Positions 8,887 through 16,294 of a stretch of DNA of 64,000 bases are shown here, one piece after another; position 1 is the first letter of the stretch, and every line of letters starts with the position of its first letter. Source of the stretch: Peptococcaceae bacterium BICA1-7. GTDB lineage: Bacteria > Bacillota > Desulfotomaculia > Desulfotomaculales > Desulfocucumaceae. The position numbers and the translations under genes are program-made. Below the pieces are notes generated by a model. The model made no database searches, was not told the origin of the DNA, and saw nothing but the letters and a program-made list of their open reading frames with translations. The stretch spans positions 91,085 through 155,084 of the forward strand of contig JUEB01000020.1 of NCBI GenBank assembly GCA_000802095.1, read 5' to 3'.

Positions 8887-8965
8887 AAGGCTGTAAGAAC
8901 AACCCCCGGGCGCAGTGGCAACGTTAAACAGCGCCCTATCCCACAGGGATGGTCTTTACAGCCTT
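8887..8965 (-). terminator. Branched hairpin after the FtsH-like gene
   Basis: On the minus strand a 10-bp basal stem (AAGGCTGTAA with TTACAGCCTT) closes a junction that carries two further hairpins: ATCCC-TGT-GGGAT, and GGGCGC..GCGCCC with a 17-base loop. TTTTTG follows directly. This works as a terminator for the protease gene. The three-way shape is more elaborate than usual and could also be a small RNA 3' domain. Confidence 0.6.
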
Positions 8966-9001
8966 ATATTATATTTTTACCACGGCATAAAATTTTATAC
9001 A

Positions 9002-10477
9002 CTATGCAGCGGCAGTTTCAAGAATCTTTCTCAGTTCCTGCCCCGATATCCTCTCCTGCTCCAGCAGTATTTCCACCACCTCGGCCAGCTCTCTTTTCTT
9101 CTTTAATAGAAACTGCCTCACCCTTTCCTCCTGGGCCTGCAGTATCTTTTTCTGAACCCGGTAGCGGAAGCTCCTGGGAAGGGTCTCGGGGTCCACCACG
9201 CCCAACTCCGACATACCTGAGTTTATAATCCTATCAGCGGTGCTGGTGGCCTGCAGATAGTCGTTGCCGGCGCCGGTGCTGCGGCCGCCCAGCTCCAGTT
9301 CCTCGGCCACCGCCCCGGCCAGCATGACAGCTATCTGGTTCTCCAGATAGTCCCTGGTATAGAGGTAGGTGTCATCTTCGGGAGTCTGCCTCATATAGCC
9401 CAGGGCCTGGCCCCTGGGGGTAATGGTCAGGGTGGAGACCGACCCTCCCCTTATATGCTCGCTTACAAAGGCATGCCCGGTCTCGTGGATGGCTACTCTT
9501 TTCAAATCCTGCAGAGAGGGCCGGCGGTCCAGCCGCTCCCCCATCATAACCTTGTCCACAGCCTCGTGAAAGTGCCTGTAGTATACTTGATCAAGGCTTT
9601 CACGCATAGCCAGGATGGCCGCCTCATTGGCCAGGCTCTCCAGGTGAGCGCCGCTAAACCCGAAGGTCTCCCTGGACAGGGACTCCAACTTGACATCATC
9701 GGCCAGGGGCTTATTCCTGGTATGAATCTTTAAGATGTCCAGCCTGCCCTCCCTGTCCGGCAGCTCCACCTTTACCTGACGGTCAAAGCGCCCGGGCCTC
9801 AAAAGGGCCGGGTCCAGCATATCCACCCGGTTGGTGGCGGCCACCACCAGCACCCTCACCGAGTCATCCACCTTGAGCCCGTCCATCTGGACCAGCAGCT
9901 CGTTCAGGGTCTGGTCGTACTCAAGGTGACCTGTTGTCTGACCCCTCTTTCCACCCAGTATCTCAATCTCGTCAATAAATATTATGGAATTGTTCTTACC
10001 TATTCGCCTGGACATTTCCCTGGCCGACTGAAACAGCTTTCTAACCCTCTGAGCTCCCACACCGGCATACATTTCGATAAACTCACTGCCGCTGGCGGCT
10101 AAAAAGGAGGCATCGGTAAAGCTGGCAGCGGCTTTGGCCAGCAGTGTTTTCCCGGTGCCGGGAGGCCCGGTCAGCAAAATCCCCTTGAGGGGCCTGATGC
10201 CAAGTTTCTGTATATCGCTGTGGTTTTTAATAAAGCTTAGCGCTTCCTGCAATTCCTTAATGGCGGCTGCCTGTCCTCCTATATCAGAAAAGGAGGTTTC
10301 AATTTTTACCGCCGGCACTGAACCGAAATTATTTGCCACCAGACCCCTGGACCGGGCTATAAAGAAAAGGACAATGCCCGCTCCGGCAAGGAATAGCAGC
10401 GGTAAAATATCATAGCCCGCCACAGCGAAAAAAGTCAGCGCCGCCAGGCCGAATCCTATACCAACTTCCTTAATCAG
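9002..10477 (-). CDS. FtsH-like membrane AAA ATPase / zinc protease
   Basis: Membrane-bound ATP-dependent metalloprotease of the FtsH superfamily, but shorter (about 475-491 residues) than housekeeping FtsH (over 600). Numbered from the GTG at 10423: Walker A GPPGTGKT 86-93, Walker B IIFIDEIE 147-154, arginine-finger region RPGRFDRQ 209-216, zinc ligands HETGH 313-317 and the Asp of GAGND at 388. All catalytic residues are kept. The GTG has no ribosome binding site. The frame is open further upstream, where GGAGGGGGG lies 8 bases before a CTG (10477) and 11 before an ATT (10474). That longer start adds a second hydrophobic segment (VGIGFGLAALTFFAVAG) and makes a two-helix anchor, so a non-canonical start overlapping the previous stop codon is likely. 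Large periplasmic-type domain between the helices is absent. Confidence 0.88.
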   Translation of the reverse strand: MIKEVGIGFGLAALTFFAVAGYDILPLLFLAGAGIVLFFIARSRGLVANNFGSVPAVKIETSFSDIGGQAAAIKELQEALSFIKNHSDIQKLGIRPLKGILLTGPPGTGKTLLAKAAASFTDASFLAASGSEFIEMYAGVGAQRVRKLFQSAREMSRRIGKNNSIIFIDEIEILGGKRGQTTGHLEYDQTLNELLVQMDGLKVDDSVRVLVVAATNRVDMLDPALLRPGRFDRQVKVELPDREGRLDILKIHTRNKPLADDVKLESLSRETFGFSGAHLESLANEAAILAMRESLDQVYYRHFHEAVDKVMMGERLDRRPSLQDLKRVAIHETGHAFVSEHIRGGSVSTLTITPRGQALGYMRQTPEDDTYLYTRDYLENQIAVMLAGAVAEELELGGRSTGAGNDYLQATSTADRIINSGMSELGVVDPETLPRSFRYRVQKKILQAQEERVRQFLLKKKRELAEVVEILLEQERISGQELRKILETAAA

Positions 10478-11028
10478 ATTGGCCGCCCCCCTCCGTTATA
10501 ATTAGATGAATCCCCGGTCCCGGCACGGGACAGTATTTCGTAAAGGTACCTGTCTCCATGATCTATCTGGATGTACAGCCTCTGATCATCCAGTGAAACC
10601 CGGGCCTGGGCTCCCTCGCCAGAGGCCCTCTTCTGGATATAGTCTCCCATCTCCAGGTAGTTGCCCCGGTCCAACGCCTCGTAAGCCGCCAGCCGGGCGT
10701 CCCGGTACACACTGTCAAGCACCTGGTCACGATTATCCTTCACGGATATTTTTACTGTTTGAGATCCAACCGCACTGTCAACTGACTGCTCAATATTCTG
10801 GTAAGCCTCCTGGAGATTATCCACCTGCTTTAGTGTCACCTCAACCTCCGGTTCCGGCCCCTCGCTGACAATTCTATACGAAGCAATATACTTGTTCTCA
10901 CTCAGGGCTCCGGCCAGGGGTCGCTCATAATTTAATCTTTTAAAGGCCCACTGCCCGCCCCAGAGGGCTCCCAAGCCCACCAACAGGGCCAGGGCCACTA
11001 TATGAAGCTTAATACCGTTCCACTGCAT
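10474..11028 (-). CDS. Membrane-anchored hypothetical protein, partner of FtsH-like protease
   Basis: 184 residues with one N-terminal membrane helix (about 9-26, IVALALLVGLGALWGGQW). The rest is probably a beta-rich extracytoplasmic domain (YRIVSEGPEPEVEVTLKQV; ARVSLDDQRLYIQIDHG) and a Gly/Asn-rich tail. I do not recognise the family. It is the first gene of a two-gene operon with the FtsH-like protease. Its stop codon overlaps the likely protease start, so the two products are translationally coupled and may act together as adaptor or substrate and protease. That pairing is inference. Confidence 0.8.
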   Translation of the reverse strand: MQWNGIKLHIVALALLVGLGALWGGQWAFKRLNYERPLAGALSENKYIASYRIVSEGPEPEVEVTLKQVDNLQEAYQNIEQSVDSAVGSQTVKISVKDNRDQVLDSVYRDARLAAYEALDRGNYLEMGDYIQKRASGEGAQARVSLDDQRLYIQIDHGDRYLYEILSRAGTGDSSNYNGGGRPI

Positions 11029-11153
11029 GCTGACCTTCCCCCCGTTTATGTGATGTATTGTTAAGTCTTTTTAAGACTGATTTGGTGGCAGATAAAAAAC
11101 CGGGCGCCCGGATGAAAATTGATCTCTACCGGCAAAAGGCCCGACAACGTACA

Positions 11154-11183
11154 ATTATAGCACAGGCCGGAAAAATAATAAGC
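11154..11183 (-). promoter_or_regulatory. Possible extended -10 promoter for the FtsH-like operon
   Basis: TGTGCTATAAT at about 11164-11154 on the minus strand is an extended -10 element, with only a poor -35 (TTATT) upstream. It lies directly after the terminator at 11181-11210 and about 125 bases before the first gene of the operon. Confidence 0.45.
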
Positions 11184-11214
11184 AGGTAATAGCTGTATGC
11201 CCTACCTGCTTTTT
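11181..11214. terminator. Terminator after the HicB / small-gene unit
   Basis: Stem AGCAGGTA / TACCTGCT with a 14-base loop, flanked by T/A-rich runs on both sides, so it can stop transcription from either strand. On the minus strand it closes the hicB unit. Confidence 0.7.
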
Positions 11215-11227
11215 CTTATATGGAAAG

Positions 11228-11344
11228 CTATCCCATCGAAAGTGGGTGGCCGGTGGCTGGACCATACATAATCTCTTCCAACGTGGCATTTTCCGGCAAT
11301 CTGCCGATAAGTCTGATAACCTCTTTTTTTACAAGATTTCGCAC
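11228..11344 (-). pseudogene. Truncated small antitoxin-like gene
   Basis: A 38-codon minus-strand frame beginning GTG at 11344 encodes a protein that starts VRNLVKKEVIRLIGRLPEN and continues ATLEEIMY. This is the N-terminal half of a common small antitoxin-like family that normally continues after IMxxLY with a helix containing REKIExGLxDxExGR. Here the sequence switches to GPATGHPLSMG and stops, so the gene looks cut off after IMY. It is 28 bases downstream of the hicB-like gene, in the same direction, and is followed by a terminator. The family naming rests on motif memory; the open frame and its abrupt end are visible. Confidence 0.55.
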
Positions 11345-11371
11345 CTCAAATTAAGCCCCATAAACGAAAGG

Positions 11372-11833
11372 TTATTCCCTCTCGACCCTCTGGAGGTCCA
11401 AAACGTCGATAAGTCCCTCCCGGAGAACCTTGGAAAAATTTACGTTCTTTTCTTCTCCCAGCTCTTTCAGCCACTTCGGGAGAGTGACGTTGACCCTCGA
11501 ATAATCAGTTTTACGGTTCCGGTATAAGGACAGGACAACGTCAACCATGGCCACAGTGACCGCCCCTCCCTCGGGGGGGGTTCGGTCATATTCCAGCTTA
11601 TTAATTGAGGCCGGCCCGGGAATCTGGTCGCCATCCTCAATCAGGCCTTCCAGGTGGAGAGCAAGTCCTTCCCTGGCAGCGTCCAGGGCTTCCTCAAAAG
11701 TGGCTCCGGGGCCGGGGCCGGAGATAAGGCCGGGGAGGTCGGGAAAGCTAACGCTGCATTGTTCCTGACCGTCCTCGTCAATCCAAAAATGGAAAACTGC
11801 GGGGTATACATAATAATTTTTGCTTTTAATCAT
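11372..11833 (-). CDS. HicB-family protein (antitoxin-like), no HicA partner
   Basis: 153 residues. The N-terminal 75 match the HicB partial RNase H fold: a tyrosine/phenylalanine-rich strand, then SVSFPDLPGLISGPGPGATFEEALDAA in outline (SFPDLPG and the EAL helix with AREGLALHLEGL). The C-terminal part (SRVNVTLPKWLKELGEEKNV) looks like a ribbon-helix-helix DNA-binding domain. HicB proteins neutralise the HicA mRNA interferase and repress their own operon. No hicA frame is visible on either side, only the truncated small gene downstream, so this is a solitary HicB, either a regulator or a remnant of a toxin-antitoxin pair. Its promoter carries a palindrome that fits self-repression. Confidence 0.85.
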   Translation of the reverse strand: MIKSKNYYVYPAVFHFWIDEDGQEQCSVSFPDLPGLISGPGPGATFEEALDAAREGLALHLEGLIEDGDQIPGPASINKLEYDRTPPEGGAVTVAMVDVVLSLYRNRKTDYSRVNVTLPKWLKELGEEKNVNFSKVLREGLIDVLDLQRVERE

Positions 11834-11909
11834 TTTATATAAACTTCCTTTGGCAATTTTTTAATTTCCTTTGCCGAATAGTGTCTCATCTGACGGCCTT
11901 CCTGCCAAT

Positions 11910-11939
11910 ATTATAATGCGCATTATGAATGCGTGTCAA
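11910..11939 (-). promoter_or_regulatory. hicB promoter with palindromic operator
   Basis: TTGACA (11939-11934) and TATAAT (11915-11910) are both perfect and separated by 18 bases. The 14-bp palindrome ATAATGCGCATTAT (11913-11926) covers part of the spacer and the -10 box, the right place for a self-acting ribbon-helix-helix repressor. Confidence 0.75.
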
Positions 11940-12023
11940 TAAAATCAAATTAGCGGCCTGAGTGTCAGAGCTAATTGTTACACATGACATTCTTTTAATT
12001 AATAATAGTTGCTTCCGGTTGCT

Positions 12024-12053
12024 TCTGGTTTATCAGATTATATATAATGGAGA
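12024..12053 (+). promoter_or_regulatory. Possible promoter of the HTH-Uma2 gene
   Basis: TTGCTT and TATAAT with an 18-base spacer lie just ahead of GGAGGTGAT and the ATG at 12067. Two near-identical decamers (TTGCTTCCGG, TTGCTTCTGG) overlap the -35 region. Confidence 0.45.
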
Positions 12054-12066
12054 TGGAGGTGATATT

Positions 12067-12816
12067 ATGACAGGAGATAAGAAACTGATAACCGCCCAAT
12101 TTCTTGCCGAAGCCCTGGATCTGTCTGTGGAAACAATTTGGAGATACACAAGAGAGAAAAAAATTCCCTACGTTGAATTAAGGAACAAGCAATACCGCTA
12201 TAAACTTGATGATGCAATCAGGGCGCTAACTGATTCAACTGTTCAGGAAAAGGCAGTTGAATACAAAACTAAGCCCACTAAAAAGCTTACTTATCAGGAT
12301 TATCTGGAACTACCGGAGGAACCAGGCTATCGTTTCGAGATCCTCGATGGCATGTTAATTAAAGACCCATCACCTAATGTGATACACCAACGAGTTTCCC
12401 GTCGTCTCCAACGGATCCTGGAAGATTATTTTTGGGAAGTCGATCCCCAGGGTGAAATATTTAATGCGCCCTTGGATGTGACCTTCCATGACGTTACCGT
12501 AGTCCAGCCGGACGTGTTCTACGTGTCGGGGGAACAAAAACAGATCGTGAAAGATGCTCGCATTGATGGTCCGCCCACATTGGTGGTTGAAGTCCTGTCT
12601 CCTTCCAGCAGTCGCAAGGACCGGCTACAAAAATTGCGTATTTACCAGGGAGTCCAAGTCCAGCACTATTGGCTTGTCAATCCGGAGGAAAAAACACTCG
12701 AATGCTTCTCCCTCCGGAATGGCGTGTACGCCCTGGTTGCAGCCGGAATGGACGAAGACATTGTTGAACACCCAAGTTTTACCGGACTAGCGATTGCACT
12801 AAAAGGCCTGTGGTAG
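12067..12816 (+). CDS. HTH domain fused to Uma2-family endonuclease
   Basis: 249 residues. The first about 60 form an excisionase/MerR-like helix-turn-helix (ITAQFLAEALDLSVETIWRY, then REKKIPYVEL). After a linker comes a Uma2 domain (PD-(D/E)XK restriction-like fold), from LTYQDYLELPEEPGYRFEIL to the end. It has the conserved VVQPDVFYV, PPTLVVEVLSPSS and the D-x-x-x-K helix DRLQKLRIYQ. Uma2 proteins are common in cyanobacteria and Firmicutes, often in transposon-rich areas; their role is unsettled. The ATG has GGAGGTGAT at 6 bases. The frame could extend to 11962 but without a binding site. It is one of the few plus-strand genes and stands alone, suggesting independent acquisition. Confidence 0.88.
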   Translation: MTGDKKLITAQFLAEALDLSVETIWRYTREKKIPYVELRNKQYRYKLDDAIRALTDSTVQEKAVEYKTKPTKKLTYQDYLELPEEPGYRFEILDGMLIKDPSPNVIHQRVSRRLQRILEDYFWEVDPQGEIFNAPLDVTFHDVTVVQPDVFYVSGEQKQIVKDARIDGPPTLVVEVLSPSSSRKDRLQKLRIYQGVQVQHYWLVNPEEKTLECFSLRNGVYALVAAGMDEDIVEHPSFTGLAIALKGLW

Positions 12817-12911
12817 TTTATTGTGTAAGTGTGTTTTACTATCAACAAGTAAAAAATTAAGGGCCAGGCACCCCGGTGATTTTTTGAAATTTTGTTATAT
12901 AATTCGGTAAG

Positions 12912-12947
12912 ACAACAAAAAAACGGAGATTAACCAATAACCTCCGT
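12912..12947 (-). terminator. Terminator after pgsA
   Basis: On the minus strand the hairpin GACGGAGG..TCTCCGT is followed by TTTTTTTGTTG. It lies beyond the pgsA stop codon and a solitary repeat half-element. Confidence 0.7.
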
Positions 12948-12963
12948 CAAGACTATTTCCTTA

Positions 12964-13048
12964 AAAGGCAAACATGGAATGCCCAATCTATTCTGACTCC
13001 TGTATTCTGACTTCTGTCTCCCGACCGCAAAGCAGTACCCGTAAGCAT
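12964..13048. repeat. Solitary half of the intergenic inverted repeat (copy A)
   Basis: Contains the interior marker GGAATGCC, then CTGACTCCTGTATTCTGACT, CCCGACCGC, a spacer and the outer end CCCGTAAGC. This is the same order as the right end of the full elements at 36980, 49265 and 50028. No matching left half is visible. Confidence 0.65.
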
Positions 13049-13050
13049 TG

Positions 13051-13581
13051 TCAGTATCCGTCGTTCTTTATAACCGACCAACTGCGGTAGAAGTATTCCC
13101 AGCCCGACCAGATGGTGAAAAATACCGCCACCCCCATGGCTACATAGCCCAATAATAGGGGCAAATCCCTTATAAAAAGAGCCACTATGGCCACTATCTG
13201 GGTAACTGTTTTCACCTTGCCTATCCACCTGGCGGCGATTATATTTCCGTCGGCGGCAGCCAGCGCCCTTAAGCCGGTTATTGCAAACTCCCGGCCTATT
13301 ATTATAAGGGCCACCCAGGCGGGCAGGCGCTGCAGCTCCACCAGCACCAGGAGGGCGGCGGAAACAAGCAGCTTGTCCGCCAGCGGGTCCATCAGCTTGC
13401 CCAGGTTGGTAACCATTTTTTTCTTCCTGGCAATATAGCCGTCCAGCCCGTCGGTACTGGCCGCCAGTATGAATATAGCAGCCGCTATATATTCTCCGTA
13501 TGGTATTCTAAGTGCCACCACAGCCACAAATACAGGTATAAGAAATATCCTTACCAGTGTAACCCTGTTTGGAAGGTTCAC
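13051..13581 (-). CDS. pgsA: CDP-diacylglycerol--glycerol-3-phosphate 3-phosphatidyltransferase
   Basis: Membrane enzyme that makes phosphatidylglycerol phosphate, the committed step to phosphatidylglycerol and cardiolipin. 176 residues with several membrane helices. The CDP-alcohol phosphotransferase signature is complete: D44, D47-G48-x2-A51-R52-x8-G61-x3-D65-x3-D69 (in TDGLDGYIARKKK..LGKLMDPLADK). Its start overlaps the rimO stop by 4 bases, so the pair is co-translated, as in many Firmicutes. Confidence 0.95.
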   Translation of the reverse strand: MNLPNRVTLVRIFLIPVFVAVVALRIPYGEYIAAAIFILAASTDGLDGYIARKKKMVTNLGKLMDPLADKLLVSAALLVLVELQRLPAWVALIIIGREFAITGLRALAAADGNIIAARWIGKVKTVTQIVAIVALFIRDLPLLLGYVAMGVAVFFTIWSGWEYFYRSWSVIKNDGY

Positions 13582-14927
13582 GGCGTCAGCACCCCCCTTA
13601 ATCCGTAATCAAAGCCCCTGGTGACTCTAACATTGACAAACTGCCCCGGCTGTATACCGCCCCTGCCGGACGGTGTAAAAATGACCGACCCGTCCACCTC
13701 GGGGGCGTCCCCTTCAGTTCTGCCGTAATACAGCCTGGCCCGGCCCGGCCTTTTAGCATCCACCATGACCTGGACCACGGATCCAACACTGGACCGGTTC
13801 AGGCTGAGCGATATGCCCTTCTGAAGAGACATAAGCCTGTGGTACCTGTATTCCTTAACCTCTTCTGAAACCGTATCCCCCATCAGCGCGGCCGGAGTCC
13901 CCTCTTCGGGGCAGAATTTGAAAACCCCCAGCCTTTCAAAGCGTGTCTCCTCCACAAAACTGTACAGCTCTTCAAACCGGGCCTCATCCTCACCGGGAAA
14001 GCCCACAATAAACGTGGTGCGCAGAGTAAGTCCCGGTATGGCTTCCCGGAGCTGGTGAATAAGCCTCTTTATCTGGTCTGAGCCGCCTCTGCGGTTCATT
14101 TGCCTGAGAATTGCTTCGTTTATATGCTGCAGGGGAAGGTCCACATACTTGCAGATATTCTCCTCCCGGCCCATAACTCTCAATAGCTCCGGGGTGAATC
14201 CGGTGGGATAGCAGTACATAACCCTTATCCAGGGAACCCCCAGGGCGGCCAGGCGCTCCAGCAGCTCAGCCAGCATTGGGCGTCTGTAAAGGTCTGTACC
14301 GTAAGCGGTGGTGTCCTGGGCCACCAGTATTATTTCTTTAACCCCTCCGGCCACCAGGCCCGAGACCTCGTCCTCCAGCACCTCCATCGGCCTGCTCCGG
14401 TAATTGCCCCGGATTCCCGGGATGGCACAGTATGTGCAGCGGTTGCTGCAGCCGTCGGCTATCTTGACGTAGGCCCAGTGAGCGGGAGTGGCCAGCTTCC
14501 GGTTCATTACCCGGCCGTAGTCAAATCCGGGGCTGCCCAGGGCGCAGGGGCGCTCTCCGTTCATTACCGCCTCCACCAGAGAGGCCACCCTCTCTATTTC
14601 CCCGGTACCCAGTATCCCGTCTATTTCGGGCATTTCCGCCAGGAGTTCCTGACCGTGGCGCTGGGCCAGACACCCGGCCACCAGCAGCCCTTTAAGGCGG
14701 CCCTCTTTTTTCAGCCCGGCGGTTTTAAAAATTGTTTCCAGAGCCTCTTCCTTGGCCGGGGTAATAAACCCGCAGGTATTTATAATAACAACATCGGCCT
14801 CACCGGCCGAGGCTACTATTTCATACCCGGAATCGGACAGCAGGCCCAGCATTATTTCAGTATCCACCAGGTTTTTGGAGCACCCCAGGCTGATTATACC
14901 AACCCTGGGAGCCCTATGATCAATCAC
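13578..14927 (-). CDS. rimO: Ribosomal protein S12 methylthiotransferase RimO
   Basis: Radical-SAM enzyme that adds a methylthio group to an Asp of ribosomal protein S12. 449 residues. The N-terminal UPF0004 domain carries cluster cysteines (IISLGCSKNLVDTE, NTCGF, VAGCLAQR). The radical-SAM motif C-x3-C-x2-C is in DGCSNRCTYCAIPGIRG, and a C-terminal TRAM domain covers about the last 70 residues. The start is GTG at 14927, in a region of short repeats (GATGTG-like) with only a weak ribosome binding site. Overlaps pgsA downstream. Confidence 0.95.
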   Translation of the reverse strand: MIDHRAPRVGIISLGCSKNLVDTEIMLGLLSDSGYEIVASAGEADVVIINTCGFITPAKEEALETIFKTAGLKKEGRLKGLLVAGCLAQRHGQELLAEMPEIDGILGTGEIERVASLVEAVMNGERPCALGSPGFDYGRVMNRKLATPAHWAYVKIADGCSNRCTYCAIPGIRGNYRSRPMEVLEDEVSGLVAGGVKEIILVAQDTTAYGTDLYRRPMLAELLERLAALGVPWIRVMYCYPTGFTPELLRVMGREENICKYVDLPLQHINEAILRQMNRRGGSDQIKRLIHQLREAIPGLTLRTTFIVGFPGEDEARFEELYSFVEETRFERLGVFKFCPEEGTPAALMGDTVSEEVKEYRYHRLMSLQKGISLSLNRSSVGSVVQVMVDAKRPGRARLYYGRTEGDAPEVDGSVIFTPSGRGGIQPGQFVNVRVTRGFDYGLRGVLTP

Positions 14928-14964
14928 ACATCACACATCCCACATCTCACTTTGCATTTCTCAA

Positions 14965-15462
14965 TTAAAAAGTTCTCATATTGACAAACTGAAGGGGTAT
15001 CTCCCAGTCCCTGTCCTTTATAAGCTGGATCACTTGCTGCAGGTCATCCCTGTTTTTCCCGGTCACCCGCACCTGATCCTCCTGGATGCTGGCCTGCACC
15101 TTAAGTTTGGCTTCTTTTACCAGCTTTACTATTTCCTTGCCCAGCTCCTTGTCCACCCCCTGGACAACCTCAGCCTTCTGACGGACGGTGTCCCCGGCAG
15201 CCTTCTCTATTTTGCCGTACCGAAAAGACTTTAGATTAATTCCCCTTTTAACGGCCTTGGCCTCAAGTATGTCCATCACGCTTTTCAGCTTAAAATCATT
15301 GTCAGCGTGCATTATAATACCGCCGTCGCTAAATTCCACGCTGCACTTGCTGCCCTTGAAATCAAACCTGCTTCTTATTTCCTTCACAACCTGGTTGATG
15401 GTGTTGTCAATCTCCTGCAAATCAACCTTGGATACTATATCAAAACTGTTTTCCTTAGACAA
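14965..15462 (-). CDS. YajQ family nucleotide-binding protein
   Basis: 165-residue UPF0234/YajQ protein with two ferredoxin-like halves: [31 protein letters not shown], and the C-terminal [20 protein letters not shown] then [11 protein letters not shown]. In Xanthomonas a member binds cyclic-di-GMP; in general it binds RNA or nucleotides, and its role in Firmicutes is not settled. The start is TTG at 15462 with GGAGGTG upstream. It precedes rimO by 37 bases. Confidence 0.9.
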   Translation of the reverse strand: MSKENSFDIVSKVDLQEIDNTINQVVKEIRSRFDFKGSKCSVEFSDGGIIMHADNDFKLKSVMDILEAKAVKRGINLKSFRYGKIEKAAGDTVRQKAEVVQGVDKELGKEIVKLVKEAKLKVQASIQEDQVRVTGKNRDDLQQVIQLIKDRDWEIPLQFVNMRTF

Positions 15463-15632
15463 ACCGGCACCTCCGAAACATATTACTACCCTATTTTAAA
15501 CTATTATCGACATATTTAAAACATTTAATATGGCTAAGCAGTCTATATACAGATATTTTAAAAAAAATTAGAAGCTCAGAAGGATTTTGAAGATAAATAT
15601 CGAAAGTTCTAACAATTAGATGGGGTGGTGGC

Positions 15633-15986
15633 ATGACCCAGTCTCCTGCTGATTTAAAACAGTCAATAATGCGTATTTACAACAATGTAAACCAGGAAAT
15701 GTTTGAAATTGGTGTAAAGCGCCTGCGTGTGGACATAGTGGGCACAAAGATAGTCATATTGGCCGAACATCGCCGGATTCCCGGCTTGAAGGCCCTGGAT
15801 ATGATCAACCGCCAGGTTACCCGCATGACCGACGTAGCCCTGCTGGATGAAAACAAGCAGAGGCTTAAAGAAAGTTTTGAGGCCGGGCTGGGAATAAAAA
15901 TAAGAACTGTTTTGAAAGACTACGACCCTGTCCAGGAAGTAGCTGCCACAGTGGTGGTTCTTTACGAGCCCATCAATGAGACCTGA
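15633..15986 (+). CDS. DUF2294 family protein
   Basis: 117-residue soluble protein matching DUF2294: an N-terminal helix (QSIMRIYNNVNQEMFEIG), a strand pair (LRVDIVGTKIVILAEHRRIP), a long helix (ALDMINRQVTRM) and a C-terminal strand (VAATVVVLYEP). The family is widespread in Firmicutes, often beside redox or membrane genes, with no established biochemical role. GGGGTGGTGGC precedes the ATG. It is divergent from yajQ, with a 170-base shared upstream region. Confidence 0.75.
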   Translation: MTQSPADLKQSIMRIYNNVNQEMFEIGVKRLRVDIVGTKIVILAEHRRIPGLKALDMINRQVTRMTDVALLDENKQRLKESFEAGLGIKIRTVLKDYDPVQEVAATVVVLYEPINET

Positions 15987-16081
15987 TATAAACAGCCTTC
16001 AGGGGGAATGTGTCCCCTGTGGCAATGTATCCTCTATACTGCATTGAGGGGCGTCATTGGGAAGTAAATAAAACCATAATA

Positions 16082-16250
16082 AAATAAGTGGTCTTCGTTT
16101 CAGGCTTTTTTCCGGCAAAACCGGAAAGGAACCGGGCGGCGGCCGAAGGCCGGCCAGGTGGCGGGAGCCCCAAAGGGAACCCACAAACCGCCGGTTTAAG
16201 GGTAGCGAGATAGATTCGCCTGCTCTTAAACCGGCGTTTTTTATTTTTCT
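16082..16250 (+). promoter_or_regulatory. Structured leader with intrinsic terminator (riboswitch-like)
   Basis: G/C-rich leader upstream of the NIF3-like/transporter pair. It has successive hairpins: TTTCCGG-CAAAA-CCGGAAA, then GGCGGCC-GAA-GGCCGGCC, then a GTGG..CCAC element containing GGGAGCCCCAAAGGGAACC. It ends in a long terminator stem CGCCGGTTTAAG (16189-16200) / CTTAAACCGGCG (16225-16236) followed by seven T. A terminator placed 58 bases before a ribosome binding site implies control by attenuation. I could not match it to any riboswitch class I know. The upstream boundary is approximate. Confidence 0.55.
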
Positions 16251-16294
16251 GTGGCAAAGATGCTTAAGTATGCAAAAGAAAGGAGGTGTAAAAT

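Noticed and set aside
8887..8965. Known riboswitch on the plus strand
   Set aside because: There is no plus-strand gene downstream, and the T-run is on the minus strand after the protease gene.
14925..14952. Short repeats of ACACATC type before rimO as a further MITE copy
   Set aside because: Only about 28 bases, no inverted partner and no GGTCGGAATAC core; treated as simple sequence.
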